A stretch of DNA of 64,000 bases from Achromobacter anxifer (GCF_903652925.1 NZ_CAHLAR010000005.1:372001-436000), one strand, 5' to 3'; positions 49,608 to 57,629 are shown, counted from the first letter of the stretch. The notes: generated by a model not told the origin, from the sequence alone. Made by a program: numbers and translations.

Positions 49608-49630
49608 TCACGACCAAAAGGAGCAATGAA

Positions 49631-50321
49631 ATGAAGTTGACAATCGAAATCCATCCCGCCGAGGGTGGTGATGACGCCAAGCTGCTGGTTCACACCCAAG
49701 CCGGCATCTACACCAGCTACGCCCAGCGCAACGGCCTGCGTGCCCGCACGGAGGCCCGGGGCTATCTTTGACCTCGTCTTCCTTGAGGGAGACGCATCCG
49801 CGCTTGAGCCGCTTCGCAATGAAGCAGGCGGGCACCGCTGGCAGCGGGTGCCACCAACAGAGCGCAAAGGCCGGGTCCATACGTCGACTGTGACGGTCGC
49901 GGTGTTCGACGGACACCTGGCCACCGGGGGAGACCCCAAGCAGACATTCCGCTTGAATCCAGCCGACATCCATGAACGGATCACCAAGGGCACCGGCCCG
50001 GGTGGCCAGAATCGAAACAAGCGAGAAACAGCGGTCATCCTCACCCATACGCCAACAGGCATCGAGGTGAAGGCGGAAGCCGAGCGTACCCAGGAAGGCA
50101 ACCGTCGCACCGCGATGGCTACCCTTGCCGAGCGCGTGTTTGCGCATCAGGCTTCCCAGGAGAAGAGGGGAGTGGATGCCCAGCGCCGTGCGCACCTGGG
50201 CTCGGGATGCCGCGGCGACAAGATCCGGACCTACCGGGCCGACGGGGTAACCGACCACCGCTCTGGCCGGCGCGCGCCGCTCGCGCAGATCGAGGCGGGG
50301 AAGCTCGAGATGCTCGTGTAA
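49631..50321 (+). CDS. RF1-like release factor made by +1 programmed frameshift
   Basis: Class I peptide chain release factor without domain 1. The zero frame starts at ATG 49631 behind AAAAGGAG and stops at UGA 49769 after 46 codons. Skipping T49769 (+1) continues to 50321 and gives 229 residues. The site CGG GGC TAT CTT TGA C matches the E. coli prfB frameshift site at 14 of 16 bases, including the coded RGYL-stop. The product has GGHRWQRVPPTERKGRVHTS, where PPT is the PxT anticodon of RF1 (UAA/UAG), and the catalytic GGQ in GTGPGGQNRNK. Domain 3 ends with DKIRTYRADGVTDHR. It probably senses scarce RF2 and supplies an extra termination factor. Confidence 0.88.
49757..49772 (+). promoter_or_regulatory. 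prfB-like +1 recoding site
   Basis: GGGG as internal Shine-Dalgarno-like element, spacer, then CTT TGA C at 49766-49772. CTT slips to TTT when UGA termination is slow, as in RF2 mRNA. Confidence 0.85.
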
Positions 50322-50408
50322 GCCAGTCTGATCCTGCACGTATCACAAGGCTCTCAACTCTGTTGGGGGCCTTTTCATTTGCGCACCGAGGCTCCACGGG
50401 CATGAAAA

Positions 50409-50435
50409 CGCTCCACCCGTGGTTAGGATGGAGCG
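50409..50435 (-). terminator. Terminator of 50444 gene
   Basis: Stem CGCTCCA/TGGAGCG around a 13-base centre, followed by TTTTC on the minus strand. Confidence 0.6.
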
Positions 50436-50443
50436 CGAGAGGA

Positions 50444-51064
50444 TCAGATCTTCAGCCAGTCGCCCAAGCCGGGGAAGGTGGCTTCGTACTTGATGATCCG
50501 GGGGTCGTCGGCCGGCAAGACTTCCGCCTTGGCCAGCACGTGCGCCACGATGGTTCCTACCGAAGAGTGCCAGTAATGCCGGCTATCGGGGTTACGGTCG
50601 ATCTCCGCATACATCCAGCGTACCTCGCCGTCAGGGCGGACGAACCAGATGTAGTCTTCTTCGGGGATCACCATCATTTGTCCTTGGGCCAGCTTGGCGC
50701 GAATGCTGTCGAGAAGCTCTTTGCGCTCAGGCATCGCAACGCTGTCCGGATACATCAGGTAGAGGCTCCGAGCGTACGTGTTGTCGATCTGCTGCCGCAC
50801 ATGCACCAGTGCCCTTGTGACGATACGGCGGACATGATCAACCGAGTCATCCTGCGGAATGAACGTGGTGCTGGTAGCGAGTGCATTGCGCCCTTCGCTG
50901 TAGTAGTCCCAGTAGATGGAGCCAGCGATCGCCATGTTTGCAATCGCGGTGCGGCCGCCGGCGCGCGTTTCGACCGCCAGGGTCGCGGACGGTATCAGGG
51001 GATCATAGGTCCAACCGTCTGCAAGCAGAACCTCACGGATCGCAGTCTTCAGTTCTTCACGCAT
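50444..51064 (-). CDS. Unrecognised 206-residue protein
   Basis: Soluble protein (REELKTAIREVLLADGWTYDPLIPSATLAVETRAGGRTAIANMAIAGSIYW..., ending GLGDWLKI). The middle holds DDSVDHVRRIVTRALVHVRQQIDNTYARSLYL and EEDYIWFVRPDGEVRWMYAEI. ATG 51064 follows CGAGGAAA; longer forms run through the promoter region. It stands alone behind a CTATACG promoter. No family recognised. Confidence 0.75.
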   Translation of the reverse strand: MREELKTAIREVLLADGWTYDPLIPSATLAVETRAGGRTAIANMAIAGSIYWDYYSEGRNALATSTTFIPQDDSVDHVRRIVTRALVHVRQQIDNTYARSLYLMYPDSVAMPERKELLDSIRAKLAQGQMMVIPEEDYIWFVRPDGEVRWMYAEIDRNPDSRHYWHSSVGTIVAHVLAKAEVLPADDPRIIKYEATFPGLGDWLKI

Positions 51065-51094
51065 TTTTTCCTCGAAGTGGTAGTAAACACTTAA

Positions 51095-51100
51095 CGTATA
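51095..51100 (-). promoter_or_regulatory. Promoter -10 for 50444 gene
   Basis: Minus-strand TATACG in GCTATACGTTAAG, 31 bases before the ATG. Confidence 0.4.
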
Positions 51101-51117
51101 GCAGCGAACTTTGTCAG

Positions 51118-51145
51118 TTGCAAAAGGCAGCATTAACGGTATACT
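51118..51145 (+). promoter_or_regulatory. Promoter of glycosylation operon
   Basis: TTGCAA at 51118-51123 and TATACT at 51140-51145 with a 16-bp spacer. Confidence 0.6.
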
Positions 51146-51195
51146 AGGCTTCTCCGCTTCCTTCTTGTCGCTTGCAGACGAGCCGACGCTTTCCT

Positions 51196-52623
51196 ATGTT
51201 CCACAAATTCCTTTGTGCCATCTCGCGCACTTCTGCTGAAACGCGCCTTGCTGCGGTTGCTGGTGTAATCGGCGCGGCGAACATCTGGGGTGCCCTGCTG
51301 GTCGCGATGGTGGCGGTATGGCGGTACTGCCGCCGCGTTCCCTTGGACTTCAGCCGGGGATTGGCGTTCTGGTTCTTCGCGCCAACTGCGATCACGCTGG
51401 TCTTCATTGGCATGGGTAAGTTGCTTCCCGATGACGACCTGCTGCGACACCTGACTGCTGGCGGGCTTTCTTTCGACTACCGAGCACAGTACCCGTGGTC
51501 TGAACTGCCAAAAGCCAACCTCTGGTTGGGATTTGACTGGGCGCTTTGGCAGCTGCAATCCCTCGGACTGTCGAAAGAATTCTTGCGCCAGTGGCTGCCC
51601 GCGCTGAGCCTGGTGCTCCAATCGCTGGTGCTCTTCTTTGCCCTGAAGCGCATGTTGCCAGCACATCGACAAAATCCATCGTTGCTGCTGTTGTGTGGCG
51701 CACTTGGGATGCTGCTGCTCACTCCGCGATCCGTGCTGGGCCGCCCGGAGATGTTCATTCTGATCTTCGCCGCTTGCGCTTGGCTTCCCCGCAGCATTAT
51801 GGGCGTCCTGGCGTGGATTATGGGCTTCCTGATTCTGGTCCCCAGCTATTGGCTCGGGTGGGCCTATGCCCCGTTTGCGCTCTTGCTGTGGCGCGCCCGG
51901 CTGTCGCTTGTGCAGCGCGTTGGGATCGCGGCTGGCCTCGGATTGGCCCATCTGGGATTTTGGCAATGGTACACGGGAGACTATTTGCAGCTGATGGTCT
52001 GGCTCAAGGGCACATTGAGCGTCAAGGCTACGGAAAACCGAGACCTACTGTATGCCTTCTACACCTATGCCGGCTTCGTCTTGTTAGGCCTGTTGACCTT
52101 CGCCGCTTCGGTGCTCAATCGGCAGCGGCTGATCGCCTCGGCTAGCGTCGTCATGTTGTTCGCCTGGTTTGCCATTCCCAATCAGATCCGCTATCTGGCC
52201 GCACTGAGTTTCATCGCCCTTCCGTGGATCTATCGACAGTTGACGATCTGGTCCACTGCTCGATCCTTGCATATCCCGCCGGTGGTGGTCCTGCTCGCGT
52301 TGGGGGCCGCAGGCCTGTGCGTAACCGCGACGCCAACCGTACCCACGTTCGCGCTGAAGGCGGCAGATCGTGTCTACTCGGAGTCGCCGTACGCAACGGT
52401 GTTCTTCGGCCAGAAGGGGATTTCGGTTGACCCCTCTTTCGCTCTTGGCGCCACGAAAGCGCCCTGGGACGGACTGAAGAAGTCAGCCAAGGAATCAGAG
52501 CACTGTCAGTTGTTGCGCGAAGGAGGCTTCACGCACGTCGTGGAGATGTCCAGGAATTCGCTGCTTGAGTGCGGTGAGCTGGTGCAGGTCCAGGGAGCCT
52601 GGCGACTGTGGAGGCTGAAGTGA
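51196..52623 (+). CDS. Polytopic membrane protein, GT-C-like
   Basis: Inner-membrane protein of 475 residues with ten or more hydrophobic helices and a C-terminal soluble end. After helix two a polar loop reads GKLLPDDDLLRHLTAGGLSFDYRAQYPWSEL; an acidic DDD in the first periplasmic loop is where polyprenyl-sugar glycosyltransferases (GT-C fold) place their catalytic Asp. The downstream GT2 and methyltransferase genes, joined by overlaps, support a role in transferring a lipid-linked sugar. Direct family assignment is not certain. Confidence 0.78.
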   Translation: MFHKFLCAISRTSAETRLAAVAGVIGAANIWGALLVAMVAVWRYCRRVPLDFSRGLAFWFFAPTAITLVFIGMGKLLPDDDLLRHLTAGGLSFDYRAQYPWSELPKANLWLGFDWALWQLQSLGLSKEFLRQWLPALSLVLQSLVLFFALKRMLPAHRQNPSLLLLCGALGMLLLTPRSVLGRPEMFILIFAACAWLPRSIMGVLAWIMGFLILVPSYWLGWAYAPFALLLWRARLSLVQRVGIAAGLGLAHLGFWQWYTGDYLQLMVWLKGTLSVKATENRDLLYAFYTYAGFVLLGLLTFAASVLNRQRLIASASVVMLFAWFAIPNQIRYLAALSFIALPWIYRQLTIWSTARSLHIPPVVVLLALGAAGLCVTATPTVPTFALKAADRVYSESPYATVFFGQKGISVDPSFALGATKAPWDGLKKSAKESEHCQLLREGGFTHVVEMSRNSLLECGELVQVQGAWRLWRLK

Positions 52624-53330
52624 TGAGCGTCCGCAATCAATCTAGTGTCTGGATCCTCATTCCCGCCTTCAACGAAGCCCAGCACATCGGACAGTGCATC
52701 GTAGAGACGAGGGAAGCATTCCCCGCAGCCAACATCCTCGTCGTCGACAACAACAGCACCGACACCACTGCGGAGCTCGCGCGATCCGCGGGCGCTCAAG
52801 TCATCGTGGAGACGCGTCAAGGAAAAGGGTTCGCTGTTACCGCGGGCGTTCGCTTGGCGCTCGAGTCTGGCGGAGCCTGGCTGGCACTTCACGATGCGGA
52901 TCGCGAGTACAAGGCCGGTCACCTGGCTGAGCTTGTCGGGCAATGCCAGGCCGCGGCCGGGGGCGGTGTGCCGCTCGTGATGGGTATTGGGCTTCGTGAG
53001 GTCATGCTCGGCCAAGTGCTCTGGCGTAGTCTGATCGCCAACTTCGTAGCCCGGCTGGCGCTGCGCTTCGCGCTTCGCAAGCGGCCACCAGACGACATCT
53101 TGACCGGTGCGCGGGTGATGAGCGCACCGTTGGCGAACGCACTGTTCCTGGCCCAAGGTGACGATCCGTATCGCGGGTTTGAGCTGGAAACGGCGTTGAC
53201 GCGCCGCGCCATGCGCCTGGACGCAACGCTCGTGAGCCATCGGATTCGCTATGTGCCGCGAATCGCCACAGAAAAGAAGATCAAGGCACGTGACATGTTC
53301 GGCATCCTGAAGGCGGCATTCAATGGCTAA
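52623..53330 (+). CDS. Family 2 glycosyltransferase, DPM1-like
   Basis: Cytoplasmic GT-A glycosyltransferase of 235 residues, likely making a polyprenyl-phosphate sugar. Motifs: WILIPAFNEAQHIG at the nucleotide site, VVDNNSTD, and the DxD-like LHDADREY that binds the metal-sugar nucleotide; GARVMS and a late RGFELETALTRRAMR follow. Its ATG overlaps the stop of the membrane gene by one base and its end overlaps the methyltransferase by eight. The three genes form one unit. Confidence 0.9.
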   Translation: MSVRNQSSVWILIPAFNEAQHIGQCIVETREAFPAANILVVDNNSTDTTAELARSAGAQVIVETRQGKGFAVTAGVRLALESGGAWLALHDADREYKAGHLAELVGQCQAAAGGGVPLVMGIGLREVMLGQVLWRSLIANFVARLALRFALRKRPPDDILTGARVMSAPLANALFLAQGDDPYRGFELETALTRRAMRLDATLVSHRIRYVPRIATEKKIKARDMFGILKAAFNG

Positions 53331-54018
53331 CGGCGCGGCTAACCTGGAGGCCATGGATGCGGCTGCAACGTACCAGGCCGCGATGACAAGCCTGCTGATC
53401 CGCTCCATGGGACTTGCGCGGGGCACCGTGCTTGACTATGGCGCTGGAACGGGGGCTTACGCGCGCGCGGTGGCCAGGGCTCAGCCGCAATGGTGCGTCC
53501 AGGCCCTTGAGCCCAATAGGCTGCTGCATTCGCACTTTTGCTCCGAAACGACGGTCTTCTCCGGCCTGGCGCACATCCAGCCAAGTAGTCTTGACGGCGC
53601 GTTCAGCCTGAACGTCTTTGAGCATATCGTCGAGGATGTTCAAGTCCTGGCCAACCTCGCGGCCCGGTGCAAGCCCGGCGCTCCGATATTTATTCTGGTC
53701 CCGGCCCACATGGGTTTGTGGTCTCCCATGGACGACCTGGTTGGCCACGTCCGGCGCTACAGCCTGCGGGAACTCGAGCAGCTCGGCCAGGCGGCCGGCT
53801 TGAGGGTAACGGGGAGCGGCTGGTTTGACGGTACAGGCTACCTTGCGACCAAGGCATATCAAATCGCAATGCGCGCCGGGTTGCTTTCCAAGACGGACGG
53901 GACCATCAGCACAACACAGGTGGCGGCATTCGATCGCGTGTTCGCGCTTTGTGAACCGCTCATTCGAGGATTGCGACTCCCCCTGGGTAAGAATTGCTGG
54001 GTACGTCTTGTCGCGTAG
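53323..54018 (+). CDS. SAM-dependent methyltransferase
   Basis: Class I methyltransferase of 231 residues. The SAM-binding motif I is TVLDYGAGTGAYARAV (about 35-50), with acidic QALEPN after beta 2 and SLNVFEHIVEDVQVL as motif IV (E-H after V-F). The C-terminal half has the LRELEQLGQAAGLRV stretch typical of methyltransferase_11/12 proteins paired with GT2 enzymes. It ends the operon and a terminator follows. Confidence 0.9.
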   Translation: MANGAANLEAMDAAATYQAAMTSLLIRSMGLARGTVLDYGAGTGAYARAVARAQPQWCVQALEPNRLLHSHFCSETTVFSGLAHIQPSSLDGAFSLNVFEHIVEDVQVLANLAARCKPGAPIFILVPAHMGLWSPMDDLVGHVRRYSLRELEQLGQAAGLRVTGSGWFDGTGYLATKAYQIAMRAGLLSKTDGTISTTQVAAFDRVFALCEPLIRGLRLPLGKNCWVRLVA

Positions 54019-54042
54019 GTAGGCGACAGCCAAAGCCTCAGA

Positions 54043-54063
54043 AAAGCCCCGCTGTTGCGGGGC
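54043..54063. terminator. Hairpin between operon and 54075 gene
   Basis: Stem GCCCCGC/GCGGGGC with loop TGTT, usable in both directions. Confidence 0.65.
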
Positions 54064-54074
54064 GAGAGGTGCGA

Positions 54075-54632
54075 TCAGGCTCCCATCAGCCAGGCAGCTA
54101 ACGGTACAGGCATGTCGCAGCTATCGTATCGGCCGTATTCCGCGACGAGTGGGTCATTCTGGACGATTGGCTCGGCCAGAACGAGATACCTAGCTCCGAG
54201 GTCATTGACAGAGGTGGCCACGACTGGCGCCGTGCCAAACCCGAACAGGCGACACTGGCCATCCGCACGAATGAAGCCGGCCATATCGTTGTCGTCTTCG
54301 TGGAGAAAGAACTTCAACGGACCGTGCATCTCGAGATGGCGATGGACCATCATGAGCACCATACACTTGATCTTTCCGCTCAAGGACAGGCCGGAGTTGC
54401 GCAGCTTGTTGTCAATGTTCCACAGGTGCGTCAGATGCAGAGCATCCGCACGCGACTGAGGTTCATCAGGGCCACACAGTGCGACCGCCGTACCGGAGCC
54501 AGACGCATCCTCGGCGAACACCCAGGCGGTGTCAGCCGCCAGACCAGGAACCTCGACTTTCGGGACGCGGATACTCACGGTCAGTTGCAGGTTGGTCGGG
54601 GCCAACACAGCTTCGCATTTCAATTCAGACAT
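54075..54632 (-). CDS. Unrecognised 185-residue protein
   Basis: Soluble protein. The first half is beta-rich (LQLTVSIRVPKVEVPGLAADTAWVFAEDASGSGTAVALCG); then HLTHLWNIDNKLRNSGLSLSGKIKCMVLMMVHRHLEMHGPLKFFLHED, rich in His. It ends with AAWLMGA. Its start lies 16 bases before the 3' end of the second TnpB. No family recognised. Confidence 0.75.
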   Translation of the reverse strand: MSELKCEAVLAPTNLQLTVSIRVPKVEVPGLAADTAWVFAEDASGSGTAVALCGPDEPQSRADALHLTHLWNIDNKLRNSGLSLSGKIKCMVLMMVHRHLEMHGPLKFFLHEDDNDMAGFIRADGQCRLFGFGTAPVVATSVNDLGARYLVLAEPIVQNDPLVAEYGRYDSCDMPVPLAAWLMGA

Positions 54633-54648
54633 TTTTCTGTGCCGTAAA

Positions 54649-55974
54649 TCATAAAGTGGCCGCGGTGGCCAGGTTATGCGTTACTTGCTGCTTCGTCGTG
54701 GCGAGTTTCGTCCGGGGCTTGCGTCCCGGGCCAGAGCTCACCGCTCCACAGCCTGTCACCCCGGCACCCGGGGCCATTGTTCGAATGCTCTCGGCGAGCA
54801 GGTTCTTCGCTGCATTATGGTCACGCTCGTGCGTCGCGCCGCAGGCGGCGCACGTCCAGCGGCGGTCCGCCAGGGTCAGTGCGTCGTTGACCGTGCCGCA
54901 GCCCGAGCAGGCCTTGCTGCTGGGATACCAGCGATCGACCACCACCAGCTGCACGCCGCGCTGCTCGGCCTTGTAGACCAGCTGCCGGCGCACCTCGCCA
55001 AACGACGCGTCGGCCAGGTGGCGCGCCAGGCGCCGGTTGGCCATCATGCCTTTCACGTGCAGATCCTCGATTGCGATCCAGCCATAGTCGCGCGTCAAGC
55101 GGTCGGTCAGCTGGTGGATCGCATCTCCGCGCACGCAGCTGATGCGCCAGTGCAGGCGCGCCAGCTGGGCGGCCGAGCGCCGCCGGTTCTCCGAGCCCTT
55201 GACCTTGCGGCTATGGGCTCGAGAGAGACGCTTGAGCCTTCCCAGCAGCGTGCCCAAGGCCTTCGGCCCAGTGACCACCTCGCCCGAGGACAGGGTGGCC
55301 AGGGCCGTGAGCCCGAGGTCGACACCAACCGCAGCGTGGCTTTTGCTGCGGATAGGCATCTCTTCGGTCTCGACCAGGATGGCGATGAACCAGGCGTGCG
55401 CGGTGCGCGACACCGTCGCGCCCTTGAGCGTGCCGGCAAAGCGCAACGGCTCGCGCATGCGCACCCACCCGAGGTTGGGGATGCGCACGCGGCAGCCGTC
55501 GACGGCGAACTTTTCATCGAACTTGAAGGCGTCGCGCTGGCCCTTCTTCTTGAAGCGCGGCGCCCGCACCTTCGGTCCCTTGCGCCTGCCCGATAGCGAC
55601 GCCCACCAGTTGCCGTACGCGGTGCCCAGCGCACGGATCGCCTCCTGTGGTGCGCACTTGGTCACCTCGAGCATCCACGGGAACTGCTCACGCTTGATCG
55701 CGTTGAGCTGCTTTCGCAATGCGCCCTCGCTGGGCTTGGGCAGGGTGACGTCGGCCTGCCAGGCGGCGTACTGCTTTTGCCACTCGGCCAGCGCCCAGTT
55801 CCAAGCAAAGCGCGCGGTCCCGCAGGCCCGGGCGAAGTGGTGCGCCTGGGCTTGGTTGGGGTCGAGACGGATCTTGTGTACGCGCAGCAAAGGACGGATG
55901 GACAGTAAATGCTTGAAAGCGTGGCGCTCGGCCACGTTATGGTGGAGTAGTATACCCGCAAACCTCCCGTTCAT
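54649..55974 (-). CDS. tnpB: Orphan TnpB, IS605 OrfB type
   Basis: Typical TnpB of about 428-441 residues, an RNA-guided nuclease of IS605-family elements. Motifs: RVHKIRLDPNQAQ opening, WASLSGRRKGPKVRAPRFKKK, RuvC D219 (GVDLGLTAL), E303 (AIEDLHVKGM) and D385 (ERDHNAAKNL), and the zinc ribbon C356-x-x-C359, C375-x-x-C378. All key residues are present. No TnpA is adjacent. A minus-strand TATACT at 55949-55954 lies inside the long form, so GTG 55935 is a more likely start than the upstream ATG. It is unlike the larger TnpB at 14535 in sequence. Confidence 0.92.
   Translation of the reverse strand: MNGRFAGILLHHNVAERHAFKHLLSIRPLLRVHKIRLDPNQAQAHHFARACGTARFAWNWALAEWQKQYAAWQADVTLPKPSEGALRKQLNAIKREQFPWMLEVTKCAPQEAIRALGTAYGNWWASLSGRRKGPKVRAPRFKKKGQRDAFKFDEKFAVDGCRVRIPNLGWVRMREPLRFAGTLKGATVSRTAHAWFIAILVETEEMPIRSKSHAAVGVDLGLTALATLSSGEVVTGPKALGTLLGRLKRLSRAHSRKVKGSENRRRSAAQLARLHWRISCVRGDAIHQLTDRLTRDYGWIAIEDLHVKGMMANRRLARHLADASFGEVRRQLVYKAEQRGVQLVVVDRWYPSSKACSGCGTVNDALTLADRRWTCAACGATHERDHNAAKNLLAESIRTMAPGAGVTGCGAVSSGPGRKPRTKLATTKQQVTHNLATAATL
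55949..55954 (-). promoter_or_regulatory. Promoter -10 at 5' end of second tnpB
   Basis: Minus-strand TATACT in GGGTATACTACTCC. Confidence 0.45.
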
Positions 55975-56063
55975 CGAACTTTATGGACAGCTTATGCCTT
56001 AATGCGCGGTATACTTTTGTTTAACGGAACATTTTTCCTCTTTCAATTCGGATGAACACGTCC

Positions 56064-56069
56064 CGTATA
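56064..56069 (-). promoter_or_regulatory. Minus-strand TATACG element upstream of second tnpB
   Basis: TATACG in GGCGCTATACGGG. It could drive a short transcript towards tnpB or be a relic of a displaced gene's promoter. Confidence 0.35.
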
Positions 56070-56086
56070 GCGCCATGGCACGTAGG

Positions 56087-56112
56087 AAAGCCACCCTGAA
56101 TAGGGTGGCTTG
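56087..56112 (-). terminator. Terminator of 56117 gene
   Basis: Stem AGCCACCCT/AGGGTGGCT with loop GAAT, then TTCC on the minus strand. Confidence 0.7.
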
Positions 56113-56116
56113 AGGG

Positions 56117-56326
56117 CTACCCCTGGTAGGGTAGGGTGGGGTCGAAGTGGCCGTAGGCCCAGTAGCCCACGATGGCTTTGCCGCGGCCGCGATACTCGAT
56201 CTCGGAGGGCACACCGCCGTCAACGCTCTTGATCGTCTCGGTGATTTCACCGAAGCGGAGGCGTTGCCAGTGGGGCTTCAGCCGATGCCGGAGTGCCACC
56301 AGCCACGCAGGTTGAGACATCTTCAT
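56117..56326 (-). CDS. Unrecognised 69-residue basic protein
   Basis: Small protein (MKMSQPAWLVALRHRLKPHWQRL...GYWAYGHFDPTLPYQG) with an amphipathic Trp/Arg helix at the start and beta strands later. AAAGGCAC precedes ATG 56326. It follows the 56341 gene by 14 bases and is cotranscribed with it. No family recognised. Confidence 0.65.
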   Translation of the reverse strand: MKMSQPAWLVALRHRLKPHWQRLRFGEITETIKSVDGGVPSEIEYRGRGKAIVGYWAYGHFDPTLPYQG

Positions 56327-56340
56327 TGTCGTGCCTTTCG

Positions 56341-56796
56341 TCAGGCGCCGGCCTTGGCAAGGTCTTTGAGCAGGGCCGGGTTCTTCAGTGCGCCGTGGAT
56401 GATGTGTTCGACGAGAGCGTCGATCGAGACACCTTCGACGCGGCGAATCGCCTCGTCGACGTCCTCGGTCCACACGTCCGGCTGGTAGTTGTTCGGGAAG
56501 TACCCGCCCAGCACCAGGCCGCCATTGCCGGTCAGCGATAAGGCAATGCCCACGCCTTCCTCGCCTTCATGCATGTCCGCATCACGGAGCAGGAAGTCCA
56601 TGCCAACGGCCACGAGCCCGTTGGTCTGGATGTCAGCCGTCACCTTGTACTCGTCGCTGTCGGTATGCGCTTGCGGGCGGCTGATGGTGAAGCCGTCCGG
56701 CAGCTGCTTTTGCAGAGCTTCCACCAGGGCGTTCATGCGCTCAGCCATGATCGGGCAGACCGCGTTCCAGATTTCCAAATATCGCTGATGTTCCAT
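56341..56796 (-). CDS. Unrecognised 151-residue acidic protein
   Basis: Soluble acidic protein. It has a helical start (YLEIWNAVCPIMAERMNALVEALQKQLPDGF), a beta centre with GIALSLTGNGGLVLGGYFPNNYQPDVWTE and a helical end. The standard leader TGAGGAAACAC precedes ATG 56796. Promoter TATACT lies at 56829-56834 on the minus strand. No family recognised. Confidence 0.75.
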   Translation of the reverse strand: MEHQRYLEIWNAVCPIMAERMNALVEALQKQLPDGFTISRPQAHTDSDEYKVTADIQTNGLVAVGMDFLLRDADMHEGEEGVGIALSLTGNGGLVLGGYFPNNYQPDVWTEDVDEAIRRVEGVSIDALVEHIIHGALKNPALLKDLAKAGA

Positions 56797-56828
56797 GTGT
56801 TTCCTCACGGGTTTAGTTGTTCACGCTT

Positions 56829-56834
56829 AGTATA
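56829..56834 (-). promoter_or_regulatory. Promoter -10 for 56796 operon
   Basis: Minus-strand TATACT in GAACTATACTAAGCG, 33 bases before the ATG. Confidence 0.5.
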
Positions 56835-56873
56835 GTTCTCAGTATGATTGGTCCAAATTATTCGATTTGCAGA

Positions 56874-56879
56874 TATACT
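56874..56879 (+). promoter_or_regulatory. Promoter -10 of YccA-like gene
   Basis: TATACT in GCAGATATACTACTG, 29 bases before ATG 56908; AAAGGAGC is the ribosome site. Confidence 0.55.
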
Positions 56880-56907
56880 ACTGACACAACTTTCAAAGGA
56901 GCTTTTC

Positions 56908-57582
56908 ATGGGATACGACGACGGCGAAGCCATCGCTATTGCTGGTCGCCCGCCGATGTCCGCAGCGGTGCGCAAGACCCTCTTCAACACCTTCCTGACG
57001 GTCGCGGTGATGCTGTTGATCACGGCCGGCGCATCGGTGGCCATGATCGGCAAGTCGCTGAGCCTGGGCGGGATGCTCGGGTTGTTCGTGGCGAGCATCG
57101 TGCTGATCTTCGTTCTGCGGGCAGCGAGCAAGAGCGCGCTGGGCCTGGTGGTACTGGCGGTCTTCTCGGGCATCATGGGGGCGATCATGGGCCCCGCGAT
57201 GACGGTTCATCTCTCTGTCGCCAACGGGGCACAAAACGTGGCCCTGGCCGTTGGTATCACCGCGGTGGTGGTGTTGAGCTGCGCCGGCTACACGATCTCG
57301 TCACGCCGCGATTTCTCGCACCTGCGGACCATCCTGTTCGCCGGACTGGTCGCATTGCTCGTCGCAATGATTGCCAACATCTTTCTGGCCATTCCTGCGC
57401 TGTCGCTGGTCCTGAGTGCAATCGGTGCCGTCCTGTTTACCGGTTGGCTTCTGTTCGATCTTTCTGAGGTCATCCACGGCCGTGAAACCAACTACGTGCT
57501 CGCTTCGATCGGCGTGTACCTGGACATCCTGAACATCTTCATTTCGATCCTCAATATCCTGGGGATTACAAACAAGGATTGA
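56908..57582 (+). CDS. Bax inhibitor-1/YccA family membrane protein
   Basis: Inner-membrane protein of 224 residues with seven predicted helices. CAGYTISSRRDFSHLRTILFAGLVALLVAMIANIFL and the end LLFDLSEVIHGRETNYVLASIGVYLDILNIF are signatures of the bacterial BI-1 family (YccA/YbhL). E. coli YccA binds and restrains the membrane protease FtsH; members may also conduct calcium. A full-length copy on an accessory element could protect membrane proteins from FtsH. It is single, with promoter and strong terminator. Confidence 0.93.
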   Translation: MGYDDGEAIAIAGRPPMSAAVRKTLFNTFLTVAVMLLITAGASVAMIGKSLSLGGMLGLFVASIVLIFVLRAASKSALGLVVLAVFSGIMGAIMGPAMTVHLSVANGAQNVALAVGITAVVVLSCAGYTISSRRDFSHLRTILFAGLVALLVAMIANIFLAIPALSLVLSAIGAVLFTGWLLFDLSEVIHGRETNYVLASIGVYLDILNIFISILNILGITNKD

Positions 57583-57590
57583 CAGCCCTG

Positions 57591-57613
57591 CGCCCCTGAA
57601 AGGGGCGTTTTAG
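57591..57613 (+). terminator. Terminator of YccA-like gene
   Basis: Stem CGCCCC/GGGGCG with loop TGAAA-type centre and TTTTAG. Confidence 0.75.
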
Positions 57614-57629
57614 TTCATAAGACACCACC

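Noticed and set aside
49665-49768. Upstream TTG start for the +1 frame of the release factor
   Set aside because: Protein from this part of the frame does not resemble a release factor, while the zero frame from ATG 49631 does up to RGYL; recoding explains the data better.
49769-49769. Simple sequencing error (extra T) in the release-factor gene
   Set aside because: Not excluded by sequence alone, but the break falls exactly on a prfB-type slippery site with its G-rich element, which is unlikely by chance.
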